From Burkholderia glumae LMG 2196 = ATCC 33617 (GTDB lineage: Bacteria > Pseudomonadota > Gammaproteobacteria > Burkholderiales > Burkholderiaceae), in assembly GCF_000960995.1 (NCBI RefSeq), contig NZ_CP009434.1, positions 2,046,001-2,110,000 on the forward strand: DNA of 64,000 bases, in the 5' to 3' direction. Under the pieces are notes generated by a model. That model saw nothing but the letters and a program-made list of their open reading frames with translations. It made no database searches and was not told the origin of the DNA. The position numbers and the translations under genes are program-made. Position 1 is the first letter of the stretch. Every line of letters starts with the position of its first letter. Shown piece after piece: positions 24,967 through 33,422 of the stretch.

Positions 24967-26270
24967 CGCGTGGCCCAGGCCGGCTCGACGCCGAAGTCGG
25001 CCGCCACGCGCAGCGCGGACTTCAGGCCGTCTTCGTGAAAGCCGTAGCCCGTCCATGCCCCGGCGAACCAGGTTCGCCCCCGCCCCTGCAGCATCGGCAG
25101 GCGCTGCTGCGCATCCACCGCGGCCAGATCGAGCAGCGGGTGCTCGTAGCGGTAGCGCCCGAGCTCGGTGCCGGGCGCCGGGTCCGCCACCGGGTTCAGC
25201 GTGACGATCACCGGCGTGCTGAACGGCAGCGGCTGCAACTGGTTGATGAGATAGCTGACGCAGACGGGCGACTCGCCCTCGGCTGCGTCGGCCGTGCGGC
25301 GGCTCAGGTAGTTCCAGGCCGACCAGACGCGCCGGCGGCGCGGCAGCAGCGCCGTATCGGTATGCAGCACCGCCACGTTCGGCTGATAGCGCACCGCGCC
25401 CAGCACGTCGCGCTCGGCGTCGCTGGCGTCGGCCAGCAATTGCAGGCTGGTCGGCGCGTGGCAGGCGAGCACCACCGCGTCGAAGCGCTCTTCGCCCGCC
25501 GCGTCGGTGGCAACCGAGACGGCGCCCGCCTCGCGCCGGATCGCACGGACCGGGGTGGCGACGCGCACGTCGTCGAGCGTCGCGGCGATGCGCTCGACGT
25601 AGCGCCGCGCGCCGCCCGCCACCGTGCGCCAGGGCGGGCGGTCGTTGACCTGCAGCAGCGCGTGGTTCAGGCAGAAGCGCAGGAAGGTGGCGGCCGGGAA
25701 GCGCAGGATGTCGTTGGCCGCGCTCGACCAGATCGCGGCGGCCATCGGCAACAGGTAGTGGCGCTGGAACGGCGTGCCGTAGCCTTGCGCGCTCAGCAGC
25801 TCGCCCACGCAGAGGCGTTGCCGCTGCGCCGCCTCCAGGTGGGCATGCGCGCGGGCATTGAAGCGCAGAATATCGCGCAGCATGCCGAGAAACGACGGCG
25901 AAAACAGGTTGCGGCGCTGCGCGAACACCGTATTCAGGTTGCTGCCCGCCCATTCGAGCCGGCCGCCGTCGACCGAGACGGAGAACGACATCGCGCTCGT
26001 GTGGGCCGGCACGCCCAGCTCGTCGAACAGGGCGATCAGGTTCGGGTAGGTGCGGTCGTTGAAGACCAGAAAACCGGTATCGACCGGGTGGCGCATGCCC
26101 TCCAGCTCGACATCGACGGAGTGGGTGTGTCCGCCGAGATAGTCGGCCGCTTCGAACAGCGTCACGCGATGGCGGCGGGCCAGCAGGTAGGCGCTCGCCA
26201 GGCCGGCGATGCCGGCGCCGACCACGGCGATCCGCTGGCCGGGCTCAACCACGGGGGATTGCGCAATCAT
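24963..26270 (-). CDS. FAD-dependent amine-oxidase-like protein (COG2907)
   Basis: The 435-residue flavoprotein has the N-terminal dinucleotide motif IAVVGAGIAGLASAYLLARR and the conserved LFEAADYLGGHTHSVDVE, VDTGFLVFNDRTYPNL and, at the C-terminus, WFAGAWTGYGFHEDGLKSA. COG2907 proteins are predicted oxidoreductases acting with DUF1365 and CFA-like partners. An ATG at 26270 with GGAG 10 bases upstream is preferred over the in-frame TTG at 26276. The gene overlaps DUF1365 by ATGA and follows the lipocalin by 93 bp. Confidence 0.88.
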   Translation of the reverse strand: MIAQSPVVEPGQRIAVVGAGIAGLASAYLLARRHRVTLFEAADYLGGHTHSVDVELEGMRHPVDTGFLVFNDRTYPNLIALFDELGVPAHTSAMSFSVSVDGGRLEWAGSNLNTVFAQRRNLFSPSFLGMLRDILRFNARAHAHLEAAQRQRLCVGELLSAQGYGTPFQRHYLLPMAAAIWSSAANDILRFPAATFLRFCLNHALLQVNDRPPWRTVAGGARRYVERIAATLDDVRVATPVRAIRREAGAVSVATDAAGEERFDAVVLACHAPTSLQLLADASDAERDVLGAVRYQPNVAVLHTDTALLPRRRRVWSAWNYLSRRTADAAEGESPVCVSYLINQLQPLPFSTPVIVTLNPVADPAPGTELGRYRYEHPLLDLAAVDAQQRLPMLQGRGRTWFAGAWTGYGFHEDGLKSALRVAADFGVEPAWATR

Positions 26271-26363
26271 CGGCAAGGCGCTCCGTCAGACGGGACACAG
26301 AAGAATGAAAATCGCATGTTCGAACTATACGGGTCAGAAGCCGGTTTGGCTGCACCGGCGCGT

Positions 26364-26975
26364 TCAACCATGGTCGCCGGGCGACGTGAAGCCCGGCTTG
26401 CCGATCTGATCGGGCGTTTGCGGCACGCGCCGGAAGCGCGAGGTGTCGTAGCCCATCGCGTCCAGCCGGGCCAGCAGCGCCTGATAGGTGGCCTCGTCCA
26501 TGTTCGGCTCGCGCGAGAAGATCCAGCCGAGCTTCTTGCCGGGATAGCCGAGGATGGTGTACCGATAGTCGGGATCCACGTAGAGCGTCAATTGCCAGAC
26601 GTAGATCGGCCAGAACAGCCGCACGCGCCAGGCGCCGCCGTCGCTGCCCGGCTTCACCGTGTCGAGGAACCGATAGCGCGTTTCCGGCCGGTCGAAGCCT
26701 CCCTTGCGCCCCACGAACACGTCGTCGATGCGGCCGTCCGCGCGCAGCGTCCACTGCGCGCGGCTGCCGACGAAGCCGCGCTCCGCGAAGTAGGGAATAT
26801 GGGCGATCACGTACCAGCGGCCCATGTAGCGCGGCAGATCGACCGGCACGGTCGACAGCGGCACGGCCGCGCGCGGGTTCGGGTTCGGCGGATCGCTCGT
26901 GCAGCCGGCCGTGAGGGCGAGGCCGAAACCGATCACCAGCGTTCCGACGATGCAGCGCAGCAAAAAGCGTCTCAT
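26364..26975 (-). CDS. blc: lipocalin (Blc-like), probable lipoprotein
   Basis: The 203-residue protein has a signal sequence with a cysteine at LALTAGC that may be lipidated, though the box is not ideal. The lipocalin fold is shown by DLPRYMGRWYVIAHIPYFAE near residues 47-66 and by ILGYPGKKLGWIFSREP. Bacterial lipocalins bind membrane-derived lipids such as lysophospholipids. As first gene of an operon that modifies fatty acids, and a known member of light-induced regulons, it may carry the products or damaged lipids. GAGG stands 6 bases before the ATG. Confidence 0.87.
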   Translation of the reverse strand: MRRFLLRCIVGTLVIGFGLALTAGCTSDPPNPNPRAAVPLSTVPVDLPRYMGRWYVIAHIPYFAERGFVGSRAQWTLRADGRIDDVFVGRKGGFDRPETRYRFLDTVKPGSDGGAWRVRLFWPIYVWQLTLYVDPDYRYTILGYPGKKLGWIFSREPNMDEATYQALLARLDAMGYDTSRFRRVPQTPDQIGKPGFTSPGDHG

Positions 26976-27590
26976 AGCGAACCTCGCAGGCGGGTGGGGG
27001 GCTTCTCGAACGGGGCGCGGGCAGCGCCGCCGCGTGGTCCGCGGCCCTGGCCGGACGGCCCGGCCAGGGCGGTCCGGCCGATGCGCGAGCTGCCGGCCGC
27101 GCGGCCGGCAGCAGCCGTGCCGGCCGGGCGAGCGCGCGGCGGGATGGCCCGGGCCGCCGCGCACGACGGCGGCGGACCGATCAGGACCAGCGGAACAACG
27201 GCGGCAGCAGACATGCGCGCTCCAGGATGGCGATGACGACCATATACGGAGCCGGGCGGCCGGCGGATGCATGCGGGCGCGGCGGACCCTGCGGACGGGG
27301 CGGGCGGGCCGCCGCCGCGGGCTCGCGACGCGCCGCGGCGGCGGGCCTCACCGATGCGCGCGCGCCGGGCGCTCACCACCGGCCGGTCGGCCCGCCTCGG
27401 CCGCCGGCTTCGCCGCCGCGAGCGGAACCCGGGCACGCCGCCGTGCGGCGGCGGGGCGCCCCGGCGTCACCAATGCCGGGGCCGGTCCGGACATCGCCGG
27501 GCGGCATCGGGCGATGCCGCCCGGCACATGCCTGACAAATACCTGACAAACACCCAATAAATGCCCGATGCGTGCCCGATGCACGCGCGG
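26976..27590. other. GC-rich intergenic region, no supported gene
   Basis: Arginine-rich open frames on both strands look like composition artefacts. The only clear structure is a hairpin with arms GCCGGGCGGCAT (27496-27507) and ATGCCGCCCGGC (27514-27525) and a 6-base loop, lying 66 bp beyond the stop of the OhrR-like gene. It may terminate that gene but lacks a U-tract. Bases 27526-27590 contain short variants of CCTGACAAA and TGCCCGATGC. The lipocalin promoter should lie near 26980-27100 but is not recognisable. Confidence 0.4.
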
Positions 27591-28067
27591 TCATTGCCGG
27601 CCGCCCCCGCGCACCGCCGTGACAAGCTTGTCGCGCAGCACGAGCACGGCCTGCCGGGTCCGCTCGACCTGGTCCGGGCTCAGCCCGCAGGCCCCGGCGA
27701 GGTCCACCTGTGCCAGTTCCTCGCGCAGTTGCCAGCCCTGCTGCGTCAGGCTGATCAACACCTGACGCTCGTCGCGCGCGGCGCGCTGCCGCTGCAGATA
27801 GCCGAGCGCCTCGAGCTTCTTCAGGATCGGCGTGAGCGTGTTCGATTCGAGGAACAGCTTCTCGCCGAGCCGGCCGACGGTGGGCGCCTGTTCCTCGGAC
27901 ACCGCCACCAGCGTGAGGTACTGCGTGTAGGTCAGGCCCAGTTCGTCGAGCAGGGGCTTGTAGGCCTTGCCGAAGGCCAGATTCGCCGAATAGACGGCGA
28001 AGCAGAGGAAATCGCCGAGCCTCGCGGTGGCCGGATCGGCCTGGGCAGTCTTGTCCTTGCGGTTCAT
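27591..28067 (-). CDS. MarR-family regulator, OhrR-like
   Basis: The 158-residue protein has the MarR winged helix (PTVGRLGEKLFLESNTLTPI, LKKLEALGYLQRQ, and RDERQVLISLT). The N-terminus carries GDFLCFAVYSANLAF with Cys22 in the place of the peroxide-sensing cysteine of OhrR. OhrR represses an organic-hydroperoxide resistance gene until the cysteine is oxidised. No ohr gene is adjacent in either direction, so the target is elsewhere or different. It may answer lipid peroxides produced under light stress, given its neighbours. Confidence 0.85.
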   Translation of the reverse strand: MNRKDKTAQADPATARLGDFLCFAVYSANLAFGKAYKPLLDELGLTYTQYLTLVAVSEEQAPTVGRLGEKLFLESNTLTPILKKLEALGYLQRQRAARDERQVLISLTQQGWQLREELAQVDLAGACGLSPDQVERTRQAVLVLRDKLVTAVRGGGRQ

Positions 28068-28123
28068 ATGCGTCCCTGTCGATGCGCGGAAGGTTGCGAT
28101 TCGCGCCTCATCATATATCGGAC

Positions 28124-28152
28124 CCGATCGGCTCGCCTCACGAGCCGATCGG
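28124..28152. promoter_or_regulatory. 12-bp perfect inverted repeat upstream of the OhrR-like gene
   Basis: CCGATCGGCTCG (28124-28135) and CGAGCCGATCGG (28141-28152) pair perfectly around 5 bases. The dyad lies 57-85 bases upstream of the regulator's start, beside the locally AT-rich TCATATATCGG, which may hold the -10 region. It may be a binding site or a hairpin. The rest of 28153-28536 shows no gene I can support. Confidence 0.35.
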
Positions 28153-28536
28153 AAGCGACCGAATGCGGCATTGGCGGCGGCGCCGGCCCGGCCGCCCGGC
28201 GCGCGGCGTCACGCGCCCGTGCCTGGCAACGATGGCCCGCCGCGCAGGCACGGCGCCTCGCCGACCTCGGGCCTAGGGCGGAACCACGGCAGCGGGACGG
28301 GTCCCCGCCCGGCGCGCGGATCGACGGGCCGCCGCGCGCGCCGGCGATCGCGTCCGCCAAGCCCTCAGCGCCCCGCCCCGGCCGTCCCCGCGAAGCGGCC
28401 CGGGCATCGCCGCGAAGCCGCGCCGGACGGGCCGCGCCGGGCGTCGCGACCGCCTCGCGACGGCGCGCGCTGCGGCAAAACCGCAAGCTCACGCGCGCCG
28501 ACGTGTAAACTGCTGCCTTTTTTCGTTTCCCGCCGC

Positions 28537-29433
28537 ATGCCGCCTTCCCCGCCGCGCACGCTTTCCGCTGCGCCCGCCCTCGTCCGCCTGCTGGCCAGCC
28601 TCGGCGGCACCGAGCGGCCGCTCCAGGCCCAGGCCGCCCAGCCGCCGCTCGCCGACCGGCTCAGCCAGTGGCTGAGCTGGACCGACGCGGTCACGCTGGC
28701 GTCGGTGCTCGGCGCGCCGGCCCCGGCCGCGGCCGGCGGCGCGCGCATGCGCGACGACGAGGCGGCCCAGCGCTGCCGGACACTGCGCGCCGCACTGTCG
28801 GCGGCGATCGCCGCCGACCCCGTGCTCGCGCCCGCGCGGCCGGCACCGCGCGGCGCGCCGGCCGGGGCCCGGCACCCGCACCGGCCGGCGCCGGAACCCC
28901 GCGCCACGGACGCCGATTTCGCGGTCTATCGCCAGAGCTACCTCGCCCTGCAACAGCTGATGGACAGCGATATCGGCGACCTGCGCACCTTCCTGCGCGC
29001 GCGGCTGGCCGCCAGCTCGCCGGCACAGGCCCGGCTCGCGGTGCTCGACGCCGCGCTGGAGCGCTCGCTCGCGGCGCGCGAGCGCAGCCTGTTCGGCGCC
29101 GTGCCGGGCCGGCTCGCGGCGCGCTTCGAGCAGCTGCGCCGCGCGGCGCTGGCCGCCGAGGCGGACCACGCCGCCCAGGCCGGCGATCGCGCCACCCCAG
29201 CCGACCCAGCCGACCCAGCCGACCCAGCCGACCCGGCCGACCCGGCCGACCCGGCCGGCCAGGCTGCGGCCCCGGCCGGCGCAGACGCCGGCGCTGCGCA
29301 CCGCGGCGACGCAGCCGCGCCGCTCGCCTGGCTCGACACCTTCCGCAAGGATCTGCAGAGCGTCCTGCTCGCGGAACTGGAGGTTCGGTTCCAACCGGTG
29401 GAGGGGCTGCTGTCGGCCCTTCACGCCCGCTAA
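28537..29433 (+). CDS. DUF3348 protein, first gene of a motor-like operon
   Basis: The 298-residue protein has no signal or membrane segment and looks cytoplasmic. It carries the DUF3348 features ALVRLLASLGGTERPLQAQA near the start, ADRLSQWLSWTDAVTL, and DFAVYRQSYLALQQLMDSDI with LRTFLRARLA in the middle. A (ADP)6 stretch near residues 222-239 comes from a 9-bp repeat and marks a flexible linker before the final helical DTFRKDLQSVLLAELEVRFQ. Function is unknown. The next gene starts 10 bases on, and the set DUF3348-DUF802-OmpA-DUF2894 appears to be a conserved unit. Confidence 0.8.
   Translation: MPPSPPRTLSAAPALVRLLASLGGTERPLQAQAAQPPLADRLSQWLSWTDAVTLASVLGAPAPAAAGGARMRDDEAAQRCRTLRAALSAAIAADPVLAPARPAPRGAPAGARHPHRPAPEPRATDADFAVYRQSYLALQQLMDSDIGDLRTFLRARLAASSPAQARLAVLDAALERSLAARERSLFGAVPGRLAARFEQLRRAALAAEADHAAQAGDRATPADPADPADPADPADPADPAGQAAAPAGADAGAAHRGDAAAPLAWLDTFRKDLQSVLLAELEVRFQPVEGLLSALHAR
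29200..29253 (+). repeat. 9-bp tandem repeat coding for (Ala-Asp-Pro)6
   Basis: GCCGACCCA occurs three times and GCCGACCCG three times in frame inside the DUF3348 gene. Copy number changes would lengthen or shorten a linker by three residues each without breaking the frame. Confidence 0.9.
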
Positions 29434-29443
29434 CGCAAACCTT

Positions 29444-31825
29444 ATGTCCCGACTTCGTATCGATCTCCTCGTGTTCCTCGCCGGCCTCGCCGTGGTGTGC
29501 TGGATCGGCGCCGGCTACCTCGCCACCAATCCGCTGGCGCTGGCCGTCACGGCCCTGATCGCGGCCTGCTACGCGGGCGGCGCGTTCGAGCTGCACCGCT
29601 ACCGGCAGGCCACCGCGAACCTCGCGCGCGCGCTCGCCCTGCCGGCCGCGCCGGCATCGGCCGGCGCCTGGCTCGACACGCTGCATCCCAGCCTGCGCGG
29701 CGCCGTGCGCGCGCGCCTGGACGGCGAGCGCGCCGCGCTGCCCGGCCCCGCGCTTACGCCCTATCTGGTCGGCCTACTGGTGCTGCTCGGCATGCTCGGC
29801 ACGCTGCTCGGCATGGTGGCGACGCTGCGCGGCACCAGCGCCGCGCTCGACGGCGCCACCGGCCTCGACGCGATCCGTGTCGCGCTCTACGCGCCGATCC
29901 GCGGGCTCGGCTTCGCGTTCGGCACCTCGATCGCCGGCGTGGCGAGTTCCGCCATGCTCGGGCTGCTCTCCGCGCTGTGCCGCCGCGAGCGGCTGCAGGT
30001 GGCGCAGCGGCTGGACGCGCAGCTCGCCACCACGCTGCGCCCGTTCACGCAGGCGCAGCAGCGCGAGGCCGGCTTGGTGCTGATGCAGCGGCAGGCCGAG
30101 GCGCTGCCCACGCTGGTCGCGCGCCTGGAAACCCTGATCGCCGGCATCGAGCGCCAGAGCACCACGCTCGGCGAGCAGCAGATGGCCGGCCAGCAGGCGT
30201 TTCTCGCCAATGCCGAGGCAAGCTACACGCGGCTGGCCGCCACGCTCGGCGCGGCCTTGACGGCGAGCGCTGAGCACAGCGCGCGCGCGGCCGGCTCCGC
30301 CATCGCGCCGGCAGTGGAGGCGGCCATGGCCGGCCTCGCGCGCGAGAGCGCCGCACTGCACGGCACGCTCACGCAGGCCGTGCAGCGCCAGCTCGACGGC
30401 CTCAGCGCCGGCTTCGAGGCCAATGCCACGCGCGTGGCCGGCATCTGGACCGAGGCGCTCGACGCCCAGCGCCGCTGGGGCGACACGCTCGCGCACGACC
30501 TGCGCGGCGCCCTGGACGGCTTCAACAGCAGCTTCGAGGCCCGCTCGGCGGCCCTGCTGCGCGAGCTAGGCGCGCAGCAGGCGAAGGCCGCCGAGGGCGT
30601 CTCGCAGGCCTGGCAAGCCGCGCTCGCGCGCCAGGAGCAAAGCGGCGAGAAGCTGGCCGGCGACCAGCGGCAGGCGCTCGCGGCCGCGGCGGACGCCTTC
30701 GGGCGGCAGGCGGCGCAGCTGCTGCACGAGCTGGGCACGGCGCAGGCCGAGTGGCAGGCGCGGCTCGCCGAGCGCGACGACACGCGGCTCGCGGCCTGGA
30801 CGGCCGAACTCGCCGCGCTCGGCGCGGCGCTGCGCGGCGAATGGCATACCCTCAACGCGCAGGCGGTGCAGCAGCAGCAGGCCGTCTGCGCCACGCTCGA
30901 GCGCACCGCCGGCACGCTCGTCGCGCAGGCCGAGACGCAGACCAGCCGCACGCTCGCCGAGCTCACGCGCGCGGCCGACACCGCGTCGGCCGCGTGGCTC
31001 GCCGCGAGCACGCAGGCCGCGCAGCGCCAGGAAGCCGTGTGCGACGCGCTCGCCAGGAACGCCGGCGAGATCGCCGCGCATACCGAAGCGCAGGCGCACG
31101 GCACCCTCGCCGGGATCACGCGCGCGGCCGAGGCCAACGCCTCGGCATGGAAGGCGGCGTCGGCCGAGGCCGCCGAACGCCAGCAGGCCATCTGCGACGC
31201 GCTGGCGAAGACCGCCGCCGAGATCGCCGCCCACACCGAGACCCATGCCAACGGCACCCTCGCCGAGATCGCGCGGCTCGCCGAGGCGGCCGCCGAGGCG
31301 CCGCGCGCGGCCGCGGAGGTCGTCGCCGAGCTGCGCCGCAAGCTCTCCGAGAGCATGGTGCAGGACACGGCGATGCTCGAGGAGCGCGCGCGCCTGCTCT
31401 CGACCGTCGCCACGCTGCTCGACGCCGTCAGCCACGCGAGCACCGAGCAGCGCGGCGCCATCGACGCGCTGGTGCAGACCTCCGCCGGCCTGATGGAGCG
31501 CGTGGGCGCGCGCTTCGACGAGCAGGTCGCGGCCGGCGCGCAGGCGCTCGACGGGGTGGCCGCGCAGGTCACCGGCAGCGCGGTCGAGATGGCCAGCCTG
31601 GCCGAGGCGTTCGGCCAGGCCGTGCAGCAGTTCGGCGCGACCAACGATCAGCTGATGGCGCAGCTGCAGCGCATCGAGGCGGCGCTCGACCAGTCGCTCG
31701 CGCGCAGCGACGAGCAGCTCGCGTACTACGTCGCGCAGGCCAAGGACGTGATCGACCTGAGCCTGCTCTCGCAGAAGCAGATCGTCGACAACCTGCAGCG
31801 CATCGGCGGGGCCAACGCGGCATGA
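29444..31825 (+). CDS. DUF802 protein: TolQ/MotA-like channel part with long coiled coil
   Basis: The 793-residue protein has membrane segments near residues 8-25, 31-48, 106-127 and 151-178. The last two (VGLLVLLGMLGTLLGMV and IRGLGFAFGTSIAGVASSAM) match the paired helices of ExbB/TolQ/MotA channel subunits, including the polar Gly-Thr positions. From about residue 190 to 790 it is a long alpha-helical coiled coil rich in Ala, Gln and Glu. Three 51-residue repeats lie near residues 480-630 (QEAVCDALA and QQAICDALA begin two of them, exactly 153 bases apart). This plan, a proton-channel base with a long intracellular tail, is the plan of ZorA. Its stop overlaps the next start by ATGA. Confidence 0.82.
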   Translation: MSRLRIDLLVFLAGLAVVCWIGAGYLATNPLALAVTALIAACYAGGAFELHRYRQATANLARALALPAAPASAGAWLDTLHPSLRGAVRARLDGERAALPGPALTPYLVGLLVLLGMLGTLLGMVATLRGTSAALDGATGLDAIRVALYAPIRGLGFAFGTSIAGVASSAMLGLLSALCRRERLQVAQRLDAQLATTLRPFTQAQQREAGLVLMQRQAEALPTLVARLETLIAGIERQSTTLGEQQMAGQQAFLANAEASYTRLAATLGAALTASAEHSARAAGSAIAPAVEAAMAGLARESAALHGTLTQAVQRQLDGLSAGFEANATRVAGIWTEALDAQRRWGDTLAHDLRGALDGFNSSFEARSAALLRELGAQQAKAAEGVSQAWQAALARQEQSGEKLAGDQRQALAAAADAFGRQAAQLLHELGTAQAEWQARLAERDDTRLAAWTAELAALGAALRGEWHTLNAQAVQQQQAVCATLERTAGTLVAQAETQTSRTLAELTRAADTASAAWLAASTQAAQRQEAVCDALARNAGEIAAHTEAQAHGTLAGITRAAEANASAWKAASAEAAERQQAICDALAKTAAEIAAHTETHANGTLAEIARLAEAAAEAPRAAAEVVAELRRKLSESMVQDTAMLEERARLLSTVATLLDAVSHASTEQRGAIDALVQTSAGLMERVGARFDEQVAAGAQALDGVAAQVTGSAVEMASLAEAFGQAVQQFGATNDQLMAQLQRIEAALDQSLARSDEQLAYYVAQAKDVIDLSLLSQKQIVDNLQRIGGANAA

Positions 31826-32532
31826 ACGAGGAAATCGAAGGCGGCGCGGAGCCGACCGCCCCCGTCTGGGCCGCGTTCGGCGACCTGATGGCGGCCCTGC
31901 TCGGCGCGTTCGTGCTGATCCTGGTCGGCGTGATCGGGATGCAGCTCGAGGCCTCGTCGCGGCTCGCCGACGAGATCAAGCAGCGGCAGCTCGAGACGCA
32001 GCGGCGCAAGACGCTCGAGCAGGCGCTGGCCGGCCCGCTCGCGGCCGGCCGCGTGACGCTGGTGGACGGCCGCATCGGCATCAGCGGCAACGTGCTGTTC
32101 GCGGTCAATTCCGACCAGCTGCAGCCGCAGGGGCGCGCGCTGCTGCGCAGCCTGGCCGGGCCGCTGAGCGCCTATCTGCGCGACCGCGACCAGATCCTGA
32201 TGGTCAGCGGTTTCGCCGACGACCAGCAGGTCCACGCCGGCAATGCCCGCTTCGCCGACAACTGGGAGCTCTCGGCCGAGCGCGCGCTGACGGTCACGCG
32301 CGCCTTCATCGAGGCCGGCGTGCCCGCCGGGTCGGTGTTCGCGGCGGCCTTCGGCTCCGAGCAGCCGGTCAGCTCGAACGCCGACGAGGCGGGCCGCGCG
32401 AAAAACCGCCGCGTGGAGATCGCCGCGGTGCCGCGTCCGGCGGGCCCGGCCGCCCATGCCAAGGCGGCCGCGGGGGCCGCGACGGGAGCGTCGGGGGGCC
32501 CGGCCGGCGCGGCGGGCAAGGCACATGAATGA
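31822..32532 (+). CDS. MotB/OmpA-like peptidoglycan-binding subunit
   Basis: The 236-residue protein has one N-terminal helix (about residues 15-40) containing VWAAFGDLMAALLGAFVL. Asp21 falls where MotB and ZorB carry the proton-binding aspartate. Residues about 85-205 form an OmpA peptidoglycan-binding domain (FAVNSDQLQPQGRALLRSLA, NWELSAERALTVTRAFIEAG, AKNRRVEI). This makes it the likely stator partner of the DUF802 protein, anchoring a proton-driven complex to the cell wall. The low-complexity Ala/Gly tail is probably unstructured. ATGA overlap upstream and an 8-base overlap downstream show coupling. Confidence 0.85.
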   Translation: MNEEIEGGAEPTAPVWAAFGDLMAALLGAFVLILVGVIGMQLEASSRLADEIKQRQLETQRRKTLEQALAGPLAAGRVTLVDGRIGISGNVLFAVNSDQLQPQGRALLRSLAGPLSAYLRDRDQILMVSGFADDQQVHAGNARFADNWELSAERALTVTRAFIEAGVPAGSVFAAAFGSEQPVSSNADEAGRAKNRRVEIAAVPRPAGPAAHAKAAAGAATGASGGPAGAAGKAHE

Positions 32533-33196
32533 GGGCTTCGCGCCCGCGCGCGGCCAGGCCCCGGCATCGGCCGGCGCGGCCCACGGCGAGGCCAGCGCCG
32601 GCGCCGCCGCGGTCGAGGCCCGGCTCGCCGCGTGGCGCGCGCAAGGCGCCGACCGGCTCGCGCCGGTGCGTTTCGCCGCGCTCGTCGCGCTGGCCCGGCG
32701 TGCCGGCGCGCACGCCGGCACGGCGCGGCGCGTGCTGGACGCGCGCCTGGCCGCCCTGCTCGCCGACTACGCGGCCATCATCGAGCGCGCGGCGGCGCGC
32801 GAGCCCGCCGCCGCGCGGGCCGCGGCGCGGCCGGCCGGCCGCGCATTCGCGATGCTGGCCGGCGACATGGCGCGCGGCGCGCGCCGTGAGCCGCCCGTCG
32901 AGCTGCTCGATTATTTCCGCGAAGCCTGGTCGAGGCTCAGCGCCGACCAGCAGGTGCAGCGCTCGCTCGATCGCGTGCCGAAAAACGCCGGGCCGCTCAA
33001 TTCGAGCAGCCTCGTGCATCGCGCGCTGCTGCTGATGCGCGAGCTGTCGCCCGAGTATCTGCGCCAGTTCCTCGTCTATGCCGACGCGCTGTCGTGGCTC
33101 GAGGACCTGCATGGCGAGGCGGCCACGGCGCACCGGGAAGCGCCGCGCGCCAAGGCCGGCGCGCCGAAGCAGGCCCGCCGCACGAAGGTGCGTTAG
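32525..33196 (+). CDS. DUF2894 protein
   Basis: The 223-residue protein has no membrane segment and is likely cytoplasmic. A conserved helical region includes LLDYFREAWSRLSADQQVQR, SLDRVPKNAGPLNSSSLVHR and ALLLMRELSPEYLRQFLVYA, followed by a basic tail. DUF2894 has no known function; its steady place after the channel and OmpA-like genes makes it a probable cytoplasmic part or effector of the complex. It begins inside the end of the preceding gene and closes the operon. Confidence 0.8.
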   Translation: MNEGFAPARGQAPASAGAAHGEASAGAAAVEARLAAWRAQGADRLAPVRFAALVALARRAGAHAGTARRVLDARLAALLADYAAIIERAAAREPAAARAAARPAGRAFAMLAGDMARGARREPPVELLDYFREAWSRLSADQQVQRSLDRVPKNAGPLNSSSLVHRALLLMRELSPEYLRQFLVYADALSWLEDLHGEAATAHREAPRAKAGAPKQARRTKVR

Positions 33197-33422
33197 CCGC
33201 GCGGCGCGGCCGCGTGCTGCAAGGTGTTGCCGCATCGGGAGGCCACGCTCGCATGCCGCCCCGACCCGCCCGCCCCACCCCACCACCCCAGTCGCGACGG
33301 ACCGCTGCCGCCGCGCGGCCCCCGCACGATCGTGCTCAGCGGTGTCGCCGCGGCCGCGCACCCGGCGCCCGGCCGGGAAACTGTTAAATAAAGACAAATC
33401 CAAAAGCAAACCTTTGCGCAAC

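Noticed and set aside
26972..27436. Possible 154-residue gene upstream of the lipocalin
   Set aside because: The translation is Arg/Ala/Pro-rich without predicted structure, and it overlaps the lipocalin start on the same strand.
28537..33196. Complete Zorya anti-phage system
   Set aside because: Only the channel/stator pair resembles ZorA and ZorB. The ZorC-ZorD or ZorE effectors (helicase, nuclease) are not present; the other two genes are DUF3348 and DUF2894.
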